Of a DNA stretch of 64,000 nt, positions 27,928 through 37,737 are shown piece after piece. The notes beneath the pieces are model-generated. The model was not told the origin of the DNA and searched no databases. It saw only the letters and a list, made by a program, of their open reading frames with translations. The number at the start of each line of letters is the position of its first letter. Position 1 is the stretch's first letter. This DNA comes from Geobacter sp. (GTDB lineage Bacteria; Desulfobacterota; Desulfuromonadia; Geobacterales; Geobacteraceae). Location: NCBI GenBank assembly GCA_003574885.1, contig PJFC01000007.1:1-64000 (forward strand). Reading direction: 5' to 3'. A program made the position numbers and the translations under genes.

Positions 27928-28117
27928 GGTCACCTCGCTCCGTTTGTGATACATATCAGCAGATAAAGTATACCCATTCCTGTGGATTTTGCGACCTCGG
28001 GACACGCTCTCCCGTTCCGCAGTTTTTGATTACCATCACTGTTTCCCTCTCTCCCTGGCCCTCGGGAATGCTGAAGGGCTTTTGCAACAAGCTCAAGATT
28101 AGTGCAAAGGAGTCACC

Positions 28118-29266
28118 ATGTCCCGAACCAGCATGCCGCGCCCGTTGGTCCTTGCTCTCGCCGTCTGGGGGGCAGGAATCATCGCCGGCTGCACATCCCT
28201 GCCGGTCAGCGGCTCGCAAGCCGCCAATCTCTCCGTCACAGCGTTGACACGCGTGGCGCCGACCGCACCATGGTGCGTCAACCCGGCGGATTCCAGTATC
28301 GCCATGGGTGACAACGGCTTGCAGCTGTTCGAACCGGCCGCAGGCACCAGAATCAGGCTCGCCACCCCATCACCCACGGCCCTGGCATGGTCGCCCGACG
28401 GCAAACGGCTGGCTGCCGCTCTTCCCGACGGTGATTCCACCACGCTCGCCATCTTCTCCCGGCAGGGGAAGCCTATCGCCCAGGCCCCCGTCCCCGGACG
28501 GGTAACAGGCATCGAGTGGATGTCATCAGCGGACCTGGTCGCCCTCGGGGTGGGAATACGGATATTCTCATTCGGCGACGCCATCACGGCAACCCTCTAT
28601 CGATGGGACGGTACGTCGGCGCCACAGTCTACCACACTCTTTGAAACTACCGTCAAACCGCTCACCGTGCGGCAATGGGGAGAGCGCATCATCACCTCAA
28701 TCTCCATGGCCATTTCGTCGGACCGTGATGAAATGCTCTATACCCGGCTCCATGACCCTCCCGCCTTCTCTCCTTACCTGCGCATTATCCTGCGCAACCT
28801 GGAGAGCGGGGCCGAGAGGGATGTTGCAACAACCGCCGCTCTCTCGTCAGGTGGCGGCAGGTTTGTCGGTACCGGCGACCGGATCGTCTACGGCGACGGT
28901 TCCTCCTTATCCCGCGTCATGGCCCCCTGGAGCGACAAGGTTATCCAGTCATTCCTGGCCCCGGGAAAACAACTGGCAGCCTCACCGGCAGGAGAGGATC
29001 TTCTCCTTGACGGCCATCTCTACCAGGGGGAGACGGAGATCGCCTCCTTCCCCCCGGCGTCAGACGGAAGCTTCGCCCCGGGTGGCACGCTTTACATTAG
29101 ACATGACACGGCCATCTACCGCATAGGCGGCCTGACAGAAGCTATTCCTGCGCCCCTTCAGCCGGCCGTTGCCGAACGACTCCGCACCATGCGTGCATGG
29201 CGGAGCGAAGGACTCATCAGCGACCGGGAATACCGTGAAAACAAGAAAAGGATTATGGAGCCATGA
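28118..29266 (+). CDS. Beta-propeller-like lipoprotein with SHOCT-like tail
   Basis: A 382-aa exported protein with an N-terminal lipobox (IIAGC, Cys about 27), then strand-rich repeats with WD/TolB-like blades (ALAWSPDGKRLAAALPDGDS). The last about 28 residues (LRTMRAWRSEGLISDREYRENKKRIM) look like a SHOCT oligomerisation motif. AAAGGAG precedes the ATG. Its stop overlaps the start of the multihaem cytochrome gene by ATGA, so the two are coupled; the cytochrome ends with a similar motif, suggesting the two proteins associate. Otherwise unrecognised. Confidence 0.75.
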   Translation: MSRTSMPRPLVLALAVWGAGIIAGCTSLPVSGSQAANLSVTALTRVAPTAPWCVNPADSSIAMGDNGLQLFEPAAGTRIRLATPSPTALAWSPDGKRLAAALPDGDSTTLAIFSRQGKPIAQAPVPGRVTGIEWMSSADLVALGVGIRIFSFGDAITATLYRWDGTSAPQSTTLFETTVKPLTVRQWGERIITSISMAISSDRDEMLYTRLHDPPAFSPYLRIILRNLESGAERDVATTAALSSGGGRFVGTGDRIVYGDGSSLSRVMAPWSDKVIQSFLAPGKQLAASPAGEDLLLDGHLYQGETEIASFPPASDGSFAPGGTLYIRHDTAIYRIGGLTEAIPAPLQPAVAERLRTMRAWRSEGLISDREYRENKKRIMEP

Positions 29267-30561
29267 CCATGGGGAGAGCTTTTTCGGTAGGTTTTATCCT
29301 TCTGTTGACCGCACTGCCGGCTCTGGCCGACGAATGCCTAAACTGCCACCGCCTCAAGACCCCCGCCGCGGTCCGCCAGTGGGAAGAAAGCGCCCACGCT
29401 AAGGCCAGAGTCGGCTGCGCCGACTGCCACGGCAGCGACCACGCCCGTCTCGACAAGGGGGAGATGGTTGTCGACCAGAAGGTCTGCGGACGCTGTCATG
29501 CCAAGGCGCTCGAAGAGCACGCAAAAAGCCGACACGGCATGGGACTCCACTCCGGCTGGGGATGCACCAGGAACCTCCCGGGACGGGACCAGAACGAATG
29601 CCGCCACTGCCACGAAGAAGGGAGCGCCAAACCTCTCACCCCGGTTCAATGCGCCCGATTCCTCAAACAATCGAGCGAAATGGGAGACCTGGGGTGCAAC
29701 CGGTGTCACAGCGTGGAAAGTTCCTGCGCCTCCTGTCACACCAACCACGGCACGAGCCTCGCCATTGTCCGCGACCCCAACGTCTGCGCCGCCTGCCACA
29801 TGGGCCCGGATCATCCCCAGTGGGAGATGTGGCAGACATCCCGCCACGGCACCCTGTTCACCAGTGCCGGACCGGCCCTCGGCCCGACCTGCCAGCGCTG
29901 CCACATGGCCGGGGGGAGCCATAACGTCTCCGCCGGTATCACCATGAACTCCGGAGGGATCCCCTACCCCGCTGAGCAGGAACGGAAAGGTCGGGAGGAA
30001 ATGGTGAAAATCTGCACCGACTGCCATGCATCAGCCTTTGCCCGCAAGGAACTGGCCCAAGGTGACGGGATTCGCACCCAGAGTCTGACCATTCTCAAGG
30101 AGGCGGAGCAGCTGATCCAGGACCTGGCCGACCGCAACATGCTGGACCCAATGCCGGAAAAGCGGCCACCCCACCCCCTGAGCGGCCCCCGACTGGTACT
30201 GGACAGTCAGATGCTCTACGAGGACACCTCACACATCGAACGGCTTTTCTTCAAGATGAAAAAGTACGATTATGCCCGAACCGTCAAGGGTGCCTACCAC
30301 CAGAACGCTGCCTATACCCATTGGTACGGCAACGCCGAACTGAAGATGGACCTCATCGACATCAAGGCCGAAGCGAACCGCCTCAGGGAGCGGGGGAACC
30401 CCGTGGCGGCACCGGCGGGAAAGACGGTTAAACCTGCCGCGGCAGCAGAGGAGCAGCTGCGGGTGCTGAAGAAAAAGGCTGAACGGGGAGAACTGAGCCA
30501 GACGGAGTACGAGCAGGAAAAGGGAAAAGTGCTGCGGGAACTTAAAGAGACAGCGCCCTGA
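29263..30561 (+). CDS. Nine-CxxCH multihaem cytochrome c (HAO-like)
   Basis: A 432-aa periplasmic cytochrome with a signal peptide (cleavage after ALA near residue 22) and nine CxxCH motifs (CLNCH, CADCH, CGRCH, CRHCH, CNRCH, CASCH, CAACH, CQRCH, CTDCH). The haem spacing and the WQTSRHGTLF segment recall the hydroxylamine oxidoreductase-like octahaem family, but the catalytic crosslink tyrosine cannot be judged. The C-terminus (LRVLKKKAERGELSQTEYEQEKGKVL) is SHOCT-like, matching the lipoprotein before it. Role in electron transfer or nitrogen-oxide chemistry is inference. Two starts, ATG at 29263 or 29269, are possible. Confidence 0.88.
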   Translation: MTMGRAFSVGFILLLTALPALADECLNCHRLKTPAAVRQWEESAHAKARVGCADCHGSDHARLDKGEMVVDQKVCGRCHAKALEEHAKSRHGMGLHSGWGCTRNLPGRDQNECRHCHEEGSAKPLTPVQCARFLKQSSEMGDLGCNRCHSVESSCASCHTNHGTSLAIVRDPNVCAACHMGPDHPQWEMWQTSRHGTLFTSAGPALGPTCQRCHMAGGSHNVSAGITMNSGGIPYPAEQERKGREEMVKICTDCHASAFARKELAQGDGIRTQSLTILKEAEQLIQDLADRNMLDPMPEKRPPHPLSGPRLVLDSQMLYEDTSHIERLFFKMKKYDYARTVKGAYHQNAAYTHWYGNAELKMDLIDIKAEANRLRERGNPVAAPAGKTVKPAAAAEEQLRVLKKKAERGELSQTEYEQEKGKVLRELKETAP

Positions 30562-30650
30562 CAGTCAAGGGGAGGGTTCCGCAATCAAGGAAACTTTGAC
30601 ATCTTCCTGTTGCGCAGCAGGCACCCCAGTGATGAACAAGTGAGGCACCC

Positions 30651-30806
30651 ATGTCCCACCGGAAAATCCTTTCCATCAAGAACGTCGCCCAGCTTCTCGG
30701 CAAGAAGGGGATCAACCCCACTGCCCACTACCAGCCATCCTCTCTGCCACCAAAAACAAAGCCCGCGGAAGCGGGCATTTTCGGAGTAATCTTCGGAGTA
30801 ATCTGA
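30651..30806 (+). CDS. Possible 51-aa small ORF, may be a gene remnant
   Basis: Open frame of 51 codons (begins MSHRKILSIKNVAQLLGKKG) in the gap after the multihaem gene. No good SD: GTGAGGCACCC precedes the ATG with GAGG 5 nt away, which is marginal. The last third reads through the cysS terminator hairpin and ends in a repeated FGVIFGVI from a duplicated 11-bp sequence, so the C-terminus is probably not natural. It may be the 5' remnant of a lost gene. Confidence 0.25.
   Translation: MSHRKILSIKNVAQLLGKKGINPTAHYQPSSLPPKTKPAEAGIFGVIFGVI
30751..30780 (-). terminator. cysS terminator
   Basis: GCCCGC-GGAA-GCGGGC at 30761-30776; read leftward the stem is followed by TTTGTTTTTG, an intrinsic terminator 33 bp past the cysS stop. 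Confidence 0.85.
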
Positions 30807-30812
30807 GTTGGT

Positions 30813-32279
30813 CTACTTCACCTTCCAGGTCGTCCCCTGAGGGCCATCAAGGAGGATGATGTTCCGGGAGAGGAGATAGTCCCGAATCTCATCACTCCGG
30901 GGAAAGTTCTTCGCTTTCCGGGCGGATGCCCGCTCTTCGATGAGCTGCTCTATTTCGGCGGCAGAAATTTCCATATCCGCCACCTTTCTCCCCTTGATCC
31001 GCTCCAGGTATTCACCGGGCTCCGACACAAACAGACCGAGCACTCCGCCGACCTCGCCGACCATCTTCCGCACGGTCCCGAACATTGAACGGGCAGCTGC
31101 TGATTCTCCGCCGTCTTCCGTCAACACCCGGTTTGCCCCGCGGATCAGGTCAAATACGATGCCGAGAGCCTGGGCGGTGTTAAAATCATCGTCCATCGCC
31201 TGTTCGAAGCGCCCCATGAACCCATCCAGCTTCTCATGCAGCTCCCGCTCAGCCTCCGTCGCCGGGAGGGCATCCGCGCCGGCAGCTTCCCCGCCATGCC
31301 ACCCGATCGCGACCAGGGTCGAATAAATCCGCTCCAGGCCAATTCCCGCTTCCGACAGATTCTGGTCGGAAAAATCGAGGGGAGAACGATAATGGGCAGA
31401 AAGGAGAAAGAAACGGAGCACCTCCGGGTCGTATTTCTCCAGGACATCCTTGATAGTGAAGAAGTTCCCCAGGGATTTGCTCATCTTCTCCGCGTTGATG
31501 TTCACGAACCCGTTATGGAGCCAGTATTTGACGAACTGCTTGCCATTGGCGGCCTCAGACTGGGCGATTTCGTTCTCGTGGTGGGGGAAGATCAGGTCCT
31601 TGCCACCACCGTGGATATCAAAGCTCTCTCCCAGATATTTCATGCTCATGGCCGAGCACTCGATGTGCCACCCCGGCCGACCTTTTCCCCAGGGGGACTC
31701 CCAGAACGGTTCACCGGGCTTGGCTTCCTTCCAGAGGGCGAAGTCCATGGGGTGCCGTTTCCGCTCGTCCACCTCGATGCGGGCTCCCGCCTGCATCTCA
31801 TCAAGGTTGCGTTTGGAGAGTTTCAGGTAGGAATCGAACTTTTCCACGCAGAAATAGACATCTCCCTCCGCCTGATAGGCGAACCCCTTATCCACAAGCC
31901 GCTGGACGATGGCGATGATCTCGTCGATGTGTTCTGTCGCCTTCGGCTCTACCGTTGGCCTGACCAGGCCCAACCGTGCCATGTCCTCGTCGAACGCCTT
32001 GATGTAGCGCTCGGAGATGACGTCGTACGTCACCCCTTCCTTGTTGGCCCGGTTGATGATCTTGTCGTCGATGTCGGTGTAGTTGCGCACATAGGTGACC
32101 GCATAGCGGGTGCGCAGATAGCGGTAGATCACATCGAACACCACGTTGGCCCGGGCATGGCCGATATGGCTGTGGTCGTAGACAGTGACCCCGCAGACGT
32201 ACATCTTCACCTCACCCGGCGTAAGGGGAACAAACTCCTCCTTCCGGGCGGAGAGGGTATTATAAACTCGCAATGCCAT
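30813..32279 (-). CDS. cysS: Cysteinyl-tRNA synthetase
   Basis: A 488-aa class I synthetase charging tRNA-Cys. The HIGH motif is [12 protein letters not shown] near residue 35, with the upstream zinc cysteine in [10 protein letters not shown], and [10 protein letters not shown] near residue 265 is the second signature. Further zinc ligands are in HIECSAMSM and [15 protein letters not shown]. The start chosen is the ATG at 32279 with GAGG at 6 nt; the GTG four codons earlier is unlikely. It follows the chemosensory cluster in the same direction after a 131-bp gap. Confidence 0.97.
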   Translation of the reverse strand: MALRVYNTLSARKEEFVPLTPGEVKMYVCGVTVYDHSHIGHARANVVFDVIYRYLRTRYAVTYVRNYTDIDDKIINRANKEGVTYDVISERYIKAFDEDMARLGLVRPTVEPKATEHIDEIIAIVQRLVDKGFAYQAEGDVYFCVEKFDSYLKLSKRNLDEMQAGARIEVDERKRHPMDFALWKEAKPGEPFWESPWGKGRPGWHIECSAMSMKYLGESFDIHGGGKDLIFPHHENEIAQSEAANGKQFVKYWLHNGFVNINAEKMSKSLGNFFTIKDVLEKYDPEVLRFFLLSAHYRSPLDFSDQNLSEAGIGLERIYSTLVAIGWHGGEAAGADALPATEAERELHEKLDGFMGRFEQAMDDDFNTAQALGIVFDLIRGANRVLTEDGGESAAARSMFGTVRKMVGEVGGVLGLFVSEPGEYLERIKGRKVADMEISAAEIEQLIEERASARKAKNFPRSDEIRDYLLSRNIILLDGPQGTTWKVK

Positions 32280-32410
32280 GAAAATCCTCACAGGGGAATT
32301 GACTGCCGCCCCCGTTTATTACCACAACGTACCGCCCATGTGAAGCTATTTCCGGACTCGACCGGGCCGACAGCGGCACAGACAGGCGTTTTGCGGAAAA
32401 GGCTCGCACA

Positions 32411-32782
32411 TCAGCCGATAATTTCCCTGACCCGGGCCACGATCCCCTCGCTGGTGAACGGTTTACGTATGAAACCGTTGGCCCCGGACTCGGAGACCAT
32501 GTAGCGCAGTTCCTCCTCCCCCTTCGAAGAGAGGAGGAGGATCGGGATTTCTTTGCTGAAATCCTTCTCCCGGAGCAACTTGGCCTTTTTGTTCCCGTCG
32601 AGCATGGGAAGCATGACATCAAGAATGATCAGGTCCGGCTTTCGGGCCGCAAAGATGTAACTGTTGGCCTCGATGCCGCTGGAAGCGGTGACCACTTCGT
32701 ACCCTGCCGCTTCGAGGGGATCTCTGGCCATGACCAGCACCAGTTCGCTATCGTCTACAATGAGAATCCTCTTCTGTGCCAT
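32411..32782 (-). CDS. Single-domain response regulator (CheY-like)
   Basis: A 123-aa receiver domain with acidic pair DD (10-11), phosphoacceptor D55 (ILDVMLPMLDG), LLLSSKG and the lysine in FIRKPF. No output domain. Last gene of the chemosensory cluster, two bases after cheB with GGAGG before its ATG. In Wsp-type pathways the equivalent position is a receiver-GGDEF diguanylate cyclase; here only the receiver is present. Likely the phosphorylation target of the cluster CheA. Confidence 0.93.
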   Translation of the reverse strand: MAQKRILIVDDSELVLVMARDPLEAAGYEVVTASSGIEANSYIFAARKPDLIILDVMLPMLDGNKKAKLLREKDFSKEIPILLLSSKGEEELRYMVSESGANGFIRKPFTSEGIVARVREIIG

Positions 32783-32784
32783 AT

Positions 32785-33810
32785 CTATTCCTCCGTGATA
32801 TTCGTAAATAGTTCAATTATAGCTGCGGGAATCGCATCCAGCGGCAATACCCTGTCAGCCGCAGCCAGCGAAATGGCTGCCTTGGGCATGCCGAAGACAG
32901 CGCAACTCTGTTCGTCCTGAACTATTGTCGCCCCCCCATGCTCCTTGATACTGCGCAATCCCTTGGCGCCATCCTTCCCCATGCCGGTGAGGAGAACGCC
33001 GACAACCTCCTCTCCCCTGGAGACCAGCGACGCGAAAAGCACATCAACAGAAGGACGACAGCAATTGACCGGCGACCCGTCTGTCAGCCGGACCCGTCCT
33101 TCGGTCACCATCAGGTGACTGTCGGTAGGAGCAACGAGGACCTCCCCTTCCTTCAGCAGATCCCCCTCGACCGCCAGCCTCACGTTGAGCGGACATTCCC
33201 CGTCGAGCCATTGGGCAAACCCACGGGCAAAGCCGCTGGCTATGTGCTGCACGATCAGGACGGTCCCCCGAAAATCCGGAGGGAGCTGTTTGACAATGAC
33301 CATCACCGCCTTGGGACCACCGGTGGATGCGCCGATGGCGAGTATCTTTCTCCCCCCTGCCAGGGGGACGGGAGCCGTCAGTTCCCTGTGCCGGAAGGGA
33401 CGGCGTATGACCCGGATGCGCGCCAATAGCCGGACTTTCTCTATGATGCTGGCGCCGAACACGGACAGATTGGCGAGCCCGTCACCGTCCGGTTTACTCA
33501 TCACATCCAGGGCGCCTTTCTTGATGGCGGCAAAGGCACGATTTACCTCGCGGTCATCAAGGGTCCCCGACAGGACCAATATGGGAGTCGGAGAACTGGA
33601 CATGATCGACTCAATGGCGGCCAGGCCGTCGAGAACCGGCATCATCAGGTCCATTATGATCAGGTCCGGCCGCAATTTCCCGGAGAGGTCCACAGCCTCC
33701 AGGCCATTGGCAGCCTCCCCAACCACCTGGATATCATCGGTAGTTGCAAAAATATCCTTCAGTATCGCCCGTACCAGGGGCGAATCGTCTGCCAGAAGCA
33801 CCTTGATCAT
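32785..33810 (-). CDS. cheB: Chemotaxis methylesterase CheB
   Basis: A 341-aa two-domain CheB. N-terminal receiver with D54 (IIMDLMMPVLDG), then the methylesterase with the catalytic Ser in IGASTGG, His in VQHIASGF and Asp in LTGMGKDGAKG. It removes methyl groups from (and deamidates) the MCP at 35934. It follows cheA after a 67-bp gap and touches the downstream receiver gene. Confidence 0.96.
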   Translation of the reverse strand: MIKVLLADDSPLVRAILKDIFATTDDIQVVGEAANGLEAVDLSGKLRPDLIIMDLMMPVLDGLAAIESIMSSSPTPILVLSGTLDDREVNRAFAAIKKGALDVMSKPDGDGLANLSVFGASIIEKVRLLARIRVIRRPFRHRELTAPVPLAGGRKILAIGASTGGPKAVMVIVKQLPPDFRGTVLIVQHIASGFARGFAQWLDGECPLNVRLAVEGDLLKEGEVLVAPTDSHLMVTEGRVRLTDGSPVNCCRPSVDVLFASLVSRGEEVVGVLLTGMGKDGAKGLRSIKEHGGATIVQDEQSCAVFGMPKAAISLAAADRVLPLDAIPAAIIELFTNITEE

Positions 33811-33877
33811 CGGTCCATCATTCCTTTATTTTCCCCCGCCGCGCAGAAACAGCGGTACAAGCTGAAGCCCAATCTAC

Positions 33878-35932
33878 TTATCCAATCAGCGACTCAACCG
33901 TTTCCAACAGCGTCCCCTGGTCGAAACTCCCCTTGACGATATAGGCCTGTGCACCCGCATCAAGCGCCTGGCGCTTGTGCTCATCACGGGAAAGGGAGGA
34001 GACGATGATGATCGGCACTTCCCGATAGTTTTCCATCCCTCTCAGACGCCGCGCCAGTTCGAATCCGTTGATACCGGGCATCTCCACGTCGGAGACCACC
34101 AGATCGAACTGAAAACCGGCCACCTTTTCCAACGCATCTTCCCCCGAAATCGCCACCTCCACCTGGTAGCCGTGACTCACCAGGATGCTCCGCTCCATGG
34201 TCCGGGTGGTAATGGAATCGTCCACCACCAGGATGCGCCCCCGTACCCGTGTAGCCTCCTGTTCCGCGAAGGCCTGGCGGAAGCCGGTGCTCGTTGTCCC
34301 CTCTGCATGGGCGAAAAGATCGGGAACATTGAGGATCAGGGCGGGATTGCCGTCCCCCAGAATGGTGGCGCCGAAGATAAAGGTGACTTTCTTCATTTGG
34401 GAGCCAAGCTGCTTCACCACTATCTCTCCACTCCCCTGGTGGCGGTCGACAGTACAGGCAAGCAGCTGCTCTCGCAGCCTCAGGACAACCGCAGTGACCT
34501 TCCCCGTATCAAGGAGGGTCTTCTGCTCCGGCAACCCGAACAGCACCGCCAGGGAAACCAGCGGCACCGTGGCACCACGCAGGGAAACGACTTCCTTGCC
34601 GCCGACGGTGACGATATCGTCACTCCGGACCTTGATGGTTTCCAGCACGTAGCTCACCGGAATGGCATAGGACTCCCCGCCACACCCGACGAGAAGGGCC
34701 TCGACGACTGAAAGGCTCATGGGGAGCCTGAGGGTTATTTCGGTGCCGACACCGACGGAACTCCGGAGGGAAAGTGTCCCCTTGACCCGTTCCAGGTTTT
34801 TCTGCACCACGTCGAGGCCGACACCCCGCCCTGAAACGTCGGTGACGGTCTCACTCGTGGAAAAACCGGGACGGAGGGTCAGATAGAGCGCCTCATCATC
34901 CCGCAGGAGCTCCGCCTCCTCCTTGTCGATCACTCCGCGTCGCAGTGCCGCCTGCCTGATCCGGCCCGGGTCCATCCCCCGCCCGTCATCCCGGACAACT
35001 ATCTGCACGCTGTCCCCCTCATGGCGGGCGCTGATGGTTATGGCTGCCTTTCCCGGCTTCCCGTGCATCTTGCGCACATCGGGTGGTTCAATGCCATGAT
35101 CGACGGCATTGGTGAGCATGTGGAGAAACATCGGTTTCAGACTCTCCAGAAGAACCCGGTCGAGTTCAATGCCGTCACCCTCGATAACCAGATCGACCTC
35201 TTTGCCCTGTGTCCGCGACAGGTCCCGCACCAGGCGCTGGAACCCGTCAGTTATGGTGCGCAGGGGAAGCATGCGCAACGCCATTGCTTCGCCATGCAGT
35301 TCCTGAATGATATAGTCGAGATAGAGGACGTCATCTTCCAGATCCCGCTGGAACGTTCCCAGCTCCCGGAACGATGGCGAACCACCGGTGCTGCGCACCA
35401 GCGACTTCAGGTCGATTACCCTGGACTCAAGCCGCTTCTTGTTGATGATCAGCTCACCCAGGAGATTCACCATGCTGTCCAGAGTCCTGACCCGGGCCCG
35501 CACCGTATCCCCCAGCCCCTCCTCCTCAGGGCCGGCCGATGACTTTACCTCCAGCCCGGCCACATCCCCCCGGTCCAGGGCATCCAGAAACTCATCCACG
35601 AGGAACGGAGGGGGTTCCCCCTTGGCCAGCGCGCCGACCAGCCGGGAGATTGCATCACTCCCCCGCAACAGGATATCGGTCGCACTCTGATCCATCTCCC
35701 GCTCACCCTCTTCCATCTCCTTCAAGAGGTCTTCCAGACGGTGGGCAACATTGCTCACCCCTTCGAAGCCGAGCATGCGGGCCGACCCCTTGAGAGTATG
35801 GGCGTTGCGGAGCAGTTCGTGGATAAGGACCTTGTTGCCAGGCTCCTTTTCCAACCGCAGGACCCCCTGCTGGAGGGAGGTCAGGTGTTCCTCTGCTTCG
35901 CGGAGGAAGATGTCGAGGTACTTGCCGGACAC
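33878..35932 (-). CDS. cheA: Hybrid chemotaxis histidine kinase CheA with C-terminal receiver
   Basis: A 684-aa hybrid kinase. P1 Hpt domain with H45 in NAHTLKGSARM; no obvious P2 docking domain; P3 dimerisation (about 150-230); P4 ATPase with the N-box MLTNAVDHGIE, DDGRGMD and GRGVGLDVV; P5 CheW-like domain (about 400-530); then a receiver (about 560-684) with D615 in SDVEMPG. The C-terminal receiver may act as a phosphate sink or relay, as in WspE and FrzE. The start is GTG at 35932, one base after the MCP stop, with GAGGGG before it. Confidence 0.96.
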   Translation of the reverse strand: MSGKYLDIFLREAEEHLTSLQQGVLRLEKEPGNKVLIHELLRNAHTLKGSARMLGFEGVSNVAHRLEDLLKEMEEGEREMDQSATDILLRGSDAISRLVGALAKGEPPPFLVDEFLDALDRGDVAGLEVKSSAGPEEEGLGDTVRARVRTLDSMVNLLGELIINKKRLESRVIDLKSLVRSTGGSPSFRELGTFQRDLEDDVLYLDYIIQELHGEAMALRMLPLRTITDGFQRLVRDLSRTQGKEVDLVIEGDGIELDRVLLESLKPMFLHMLTNAVDHGIEPPDVRKMHGKPGKAAITISARHEGDSVQIVVRDDGRGMDPGRIRQAALRRGVIDKEEAELLRDDEALYLTLRPGFSTSETVTDVSGRGVGLDVVQKNLERVKGTLSLRSSVGVGTEITLRLPMSLSVVEALLVGCGGESYAIPVSYVLETIKVRSDDIVTVGGKEVVSLRGATVPLVSLAVLFGLPEQKTLLDTGKVTAVVLRLREQLLACTVDRHQGSGEIVVKQLGSQMKKVTFIFGATILGDGNPALILNVPDLFAHAEGTTSTGFRQAFAEQEATRVRGRILVVDDSITTRTMERSILVSHGYQVEVAISGEDALEKVAGFQFDLVVSDVEMPGINGFELARRLRGMENYREVPIIIVSSLSRDEHKRQALDAGAQAYIVKGSFDQGTLLETVESLIG

Positions 35933-35933
35933 G

Positions 35934-37670
35934 TTACCCCTCTTCCTCCGCCAGATCCTTCAGCCTTTCCGTAAGTCCCATGATCTCCCTGATGGACTGC
36001 TCGGTCTCCCGTGCGCTTCCCGCAACCTGCTGCGCCACATCCCGCACTTCCGCCATGGTCTCCGCCATCTGCTCGCAGGCCGATGTCTGCTGCTGGGTTG
36101 AAAGGGTGATCTCCTTGGCTGAACGGGCCGTCTCTTCGACCATGCCGATGATGTTGCCGAAGGAGAGCTGCACCTTGTCCACCAGGGTCGCTGCCGAATC
36201 AACCCCCTTGGTTCCTTCCTCCGTCACCATGATGGTGCTGTTGGTAGCTTTCTGTATCTCCTCTATCAGCCCCTTGATCTGCCTCGTCGCCTCAACAGTG
36301 CGCTCCGCCAGACGCCGCACCTCCTGGGCCACTATGGCAAAGCGTTTCCCTGCCTCACCCGCTCCCGCAGCCTCGATGGCGGCGTTCAGTGCCAGGAGGT
36401 TCGTCTGGTCGCTGATCTCGTCAATGATCTCGACGATCCCGCCGATCTTCTGGCTGTTGTCCCCCAGCTGCAACATACTGTGGGCAATGCTCTGGACCTG
36501 GCTTTTGAGGTTCGCCATCCCTTCAATTGCATTGCTCACATCCCCCGTACCCGCCATGCAGCTCCGGGTTGTCTCCTCCGCCATCGACTCCACCGATTTG
36601 GCATTATCGGTGATCTGCTTGGCGGTAATGGCAATCTCTTCAGACGTGGTGGAGACCTCCTGCACCGCCGTCGCCTGCTGCGTGGCCCCCGCCGACTGCT
36701 GGGCGCTGATGGCCATCATTTCGTTGGCCGAGCTGGAAAGCTGGATGATCGCCTCCTTGATGGAGGCGACGAGGCGGTTTGTCTTGTCGATCTCCCCCTT
36801 CAGGTTCTTGACGATGACATTGGTCATCTTGTTGAACGCCTCTGCAAGGGTGCCGATCTCGTCGCTGCTCTCTATCGGTATGGACTCGTCCAGATTGCCA
36901 TCAGCAATCCGCCGGGCCACCTGGGTCAGACGGAGAAGGGGACGGACGGTGAAGCTCACCACGAGGTAGATGGTGACGCTCGCGACCAGAAGCATGATGA
37001 GCATGGCAATGATGATCTGGTTGCGAAGCGCGGCAATCTTCTTGTCGGTCTTCTCCATGGAGAACCCGATCCGGAATCCCCCCCAGTGCTTGCCATTGAC
37101 ATAGATCGGCGACGAGATGTCCCACATCCGCTCTCCCGTATCCCGGGAGTAGACCTGCTTCAGCAGTTCCTGTTCGTTCTTGGCGGCCTTCAGCCCCACC
37201 TCGTCGCTGAACATCCGCTTCGTACGGTTGCCGATCTTGTCCTTTTCCTTATCCCCCGTCAGGGGCTTGGAATAGATACTGTTGTGGGTCGGAAGATAGC
37301 CGTTCCGGTCCACCAGCACGGCGAATACCACCTGGTCATCCTTCAGGTACTCGTCTTCCAGAGCCTGGATGGCCTTATCCAGATAGGTATCGTACTTCGT
37401 ATGGAATTTCTGCGGGTCGGTGCCGGGAATCAGCACGTAATCGGTATCAAAGATATCTTCAACCGTAAGACGACCGCTGGCAACGGCATCAGCAAGGATA
37501 CGCTCCATCATTTTTGCGCCGGTAAGGGCCTCGATCCGCCCCTTGGAAAGAAGTTCCTCTTCCATGGCAGCGCTCCGCGATCTGACAAAGTAGATGGTGA
37601 AGATCGACATGATGACGATCATGACCGTGATGAGCGTAGCGGCAATTTTGATTGACAGCTTGTTGAACAT
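35934..37670 (-). CDS. Methyl-accepting chemotaxis protein of the chemosensory cluster
   Basis: A 578-aa transmembrane receptor: TM1 about 8-28, a periplasmic region of about 190 aa (Cache-like; [11 protein letters not shown] and [21 protein letters not shown] are typical Cache fragments), TM2 about 221-243, HAMP, and a long cytoplasmic coiled coil with the hairpin near 405-445 ([31 protein letters not shown]). A GEAGKRF variant replaces the usual GE-GRGF. The ATG at 37670 has AAGGAG at 5 nt. It likely sets the input of this pathway; the ligand is unknown. Confidence 0.95.
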   Translation of the reverse strand: MFNKLSIKIAATLITVMIVIMSIFTIYFVRSRSAAMEEELLSKGRIEALTGAKMMERILADAVASGRLTVEDIFDTDYVLIPGTDPQKFHTKYDTYLDKAIQALEDEYLKDDQVVFAVLVDRNGYLPTHNSIYSKPLTGDKEKDKIGNRTKRMFSDEVGLKAAKNEQELLKQVYSRDTGERMWDISSPIYVNGKHWGGFRIGFSMEKTDKKIAALRNQIIIAMLIMLLVASVTIYLVVSFTVRPLLRLTQVARRIADGNLDESIPIESSDEIGTLAEAFNKMTNVIVKNLKGEIDKTNRLVASIKEAIIQLSSSANEMMAISAQQSAGATQQATAVQEVSTTSEEIAITAKQITDNAKSVESMAEETTRSCMAGTGDVSNAIEGMANLKSQVQSIAHSMLQLGDNSQKIGGIVEIIDEISDQTNLLALNAAIEAAGAGEAGKRFAIVAQEVRRLAERTVEATRQIKGLIEEIQKATNSTIMVTEEGTKGVDSAATLVDKVQLSFGNIIGMVEETARSAKEITLSTQQQTSACEQMAETMAEVRDVAQQVAGSARETEQSIREIMGLTERLKDLAEEEG

Positions 37671-37737
37671 GATCACTCCTTATCCCAGAAGGTTGCGAAT
37701 TGATAGACTGCGAAGCAGGATACACGGGGAGAGCCGG

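Noticed and set aside
28050-28100. Sigma-54 promoter before the 28118 lipoprotein gene
   Set aside because: A TTTTGCA resembles the -12 element, but no GG pair lies at the right -24 distance.
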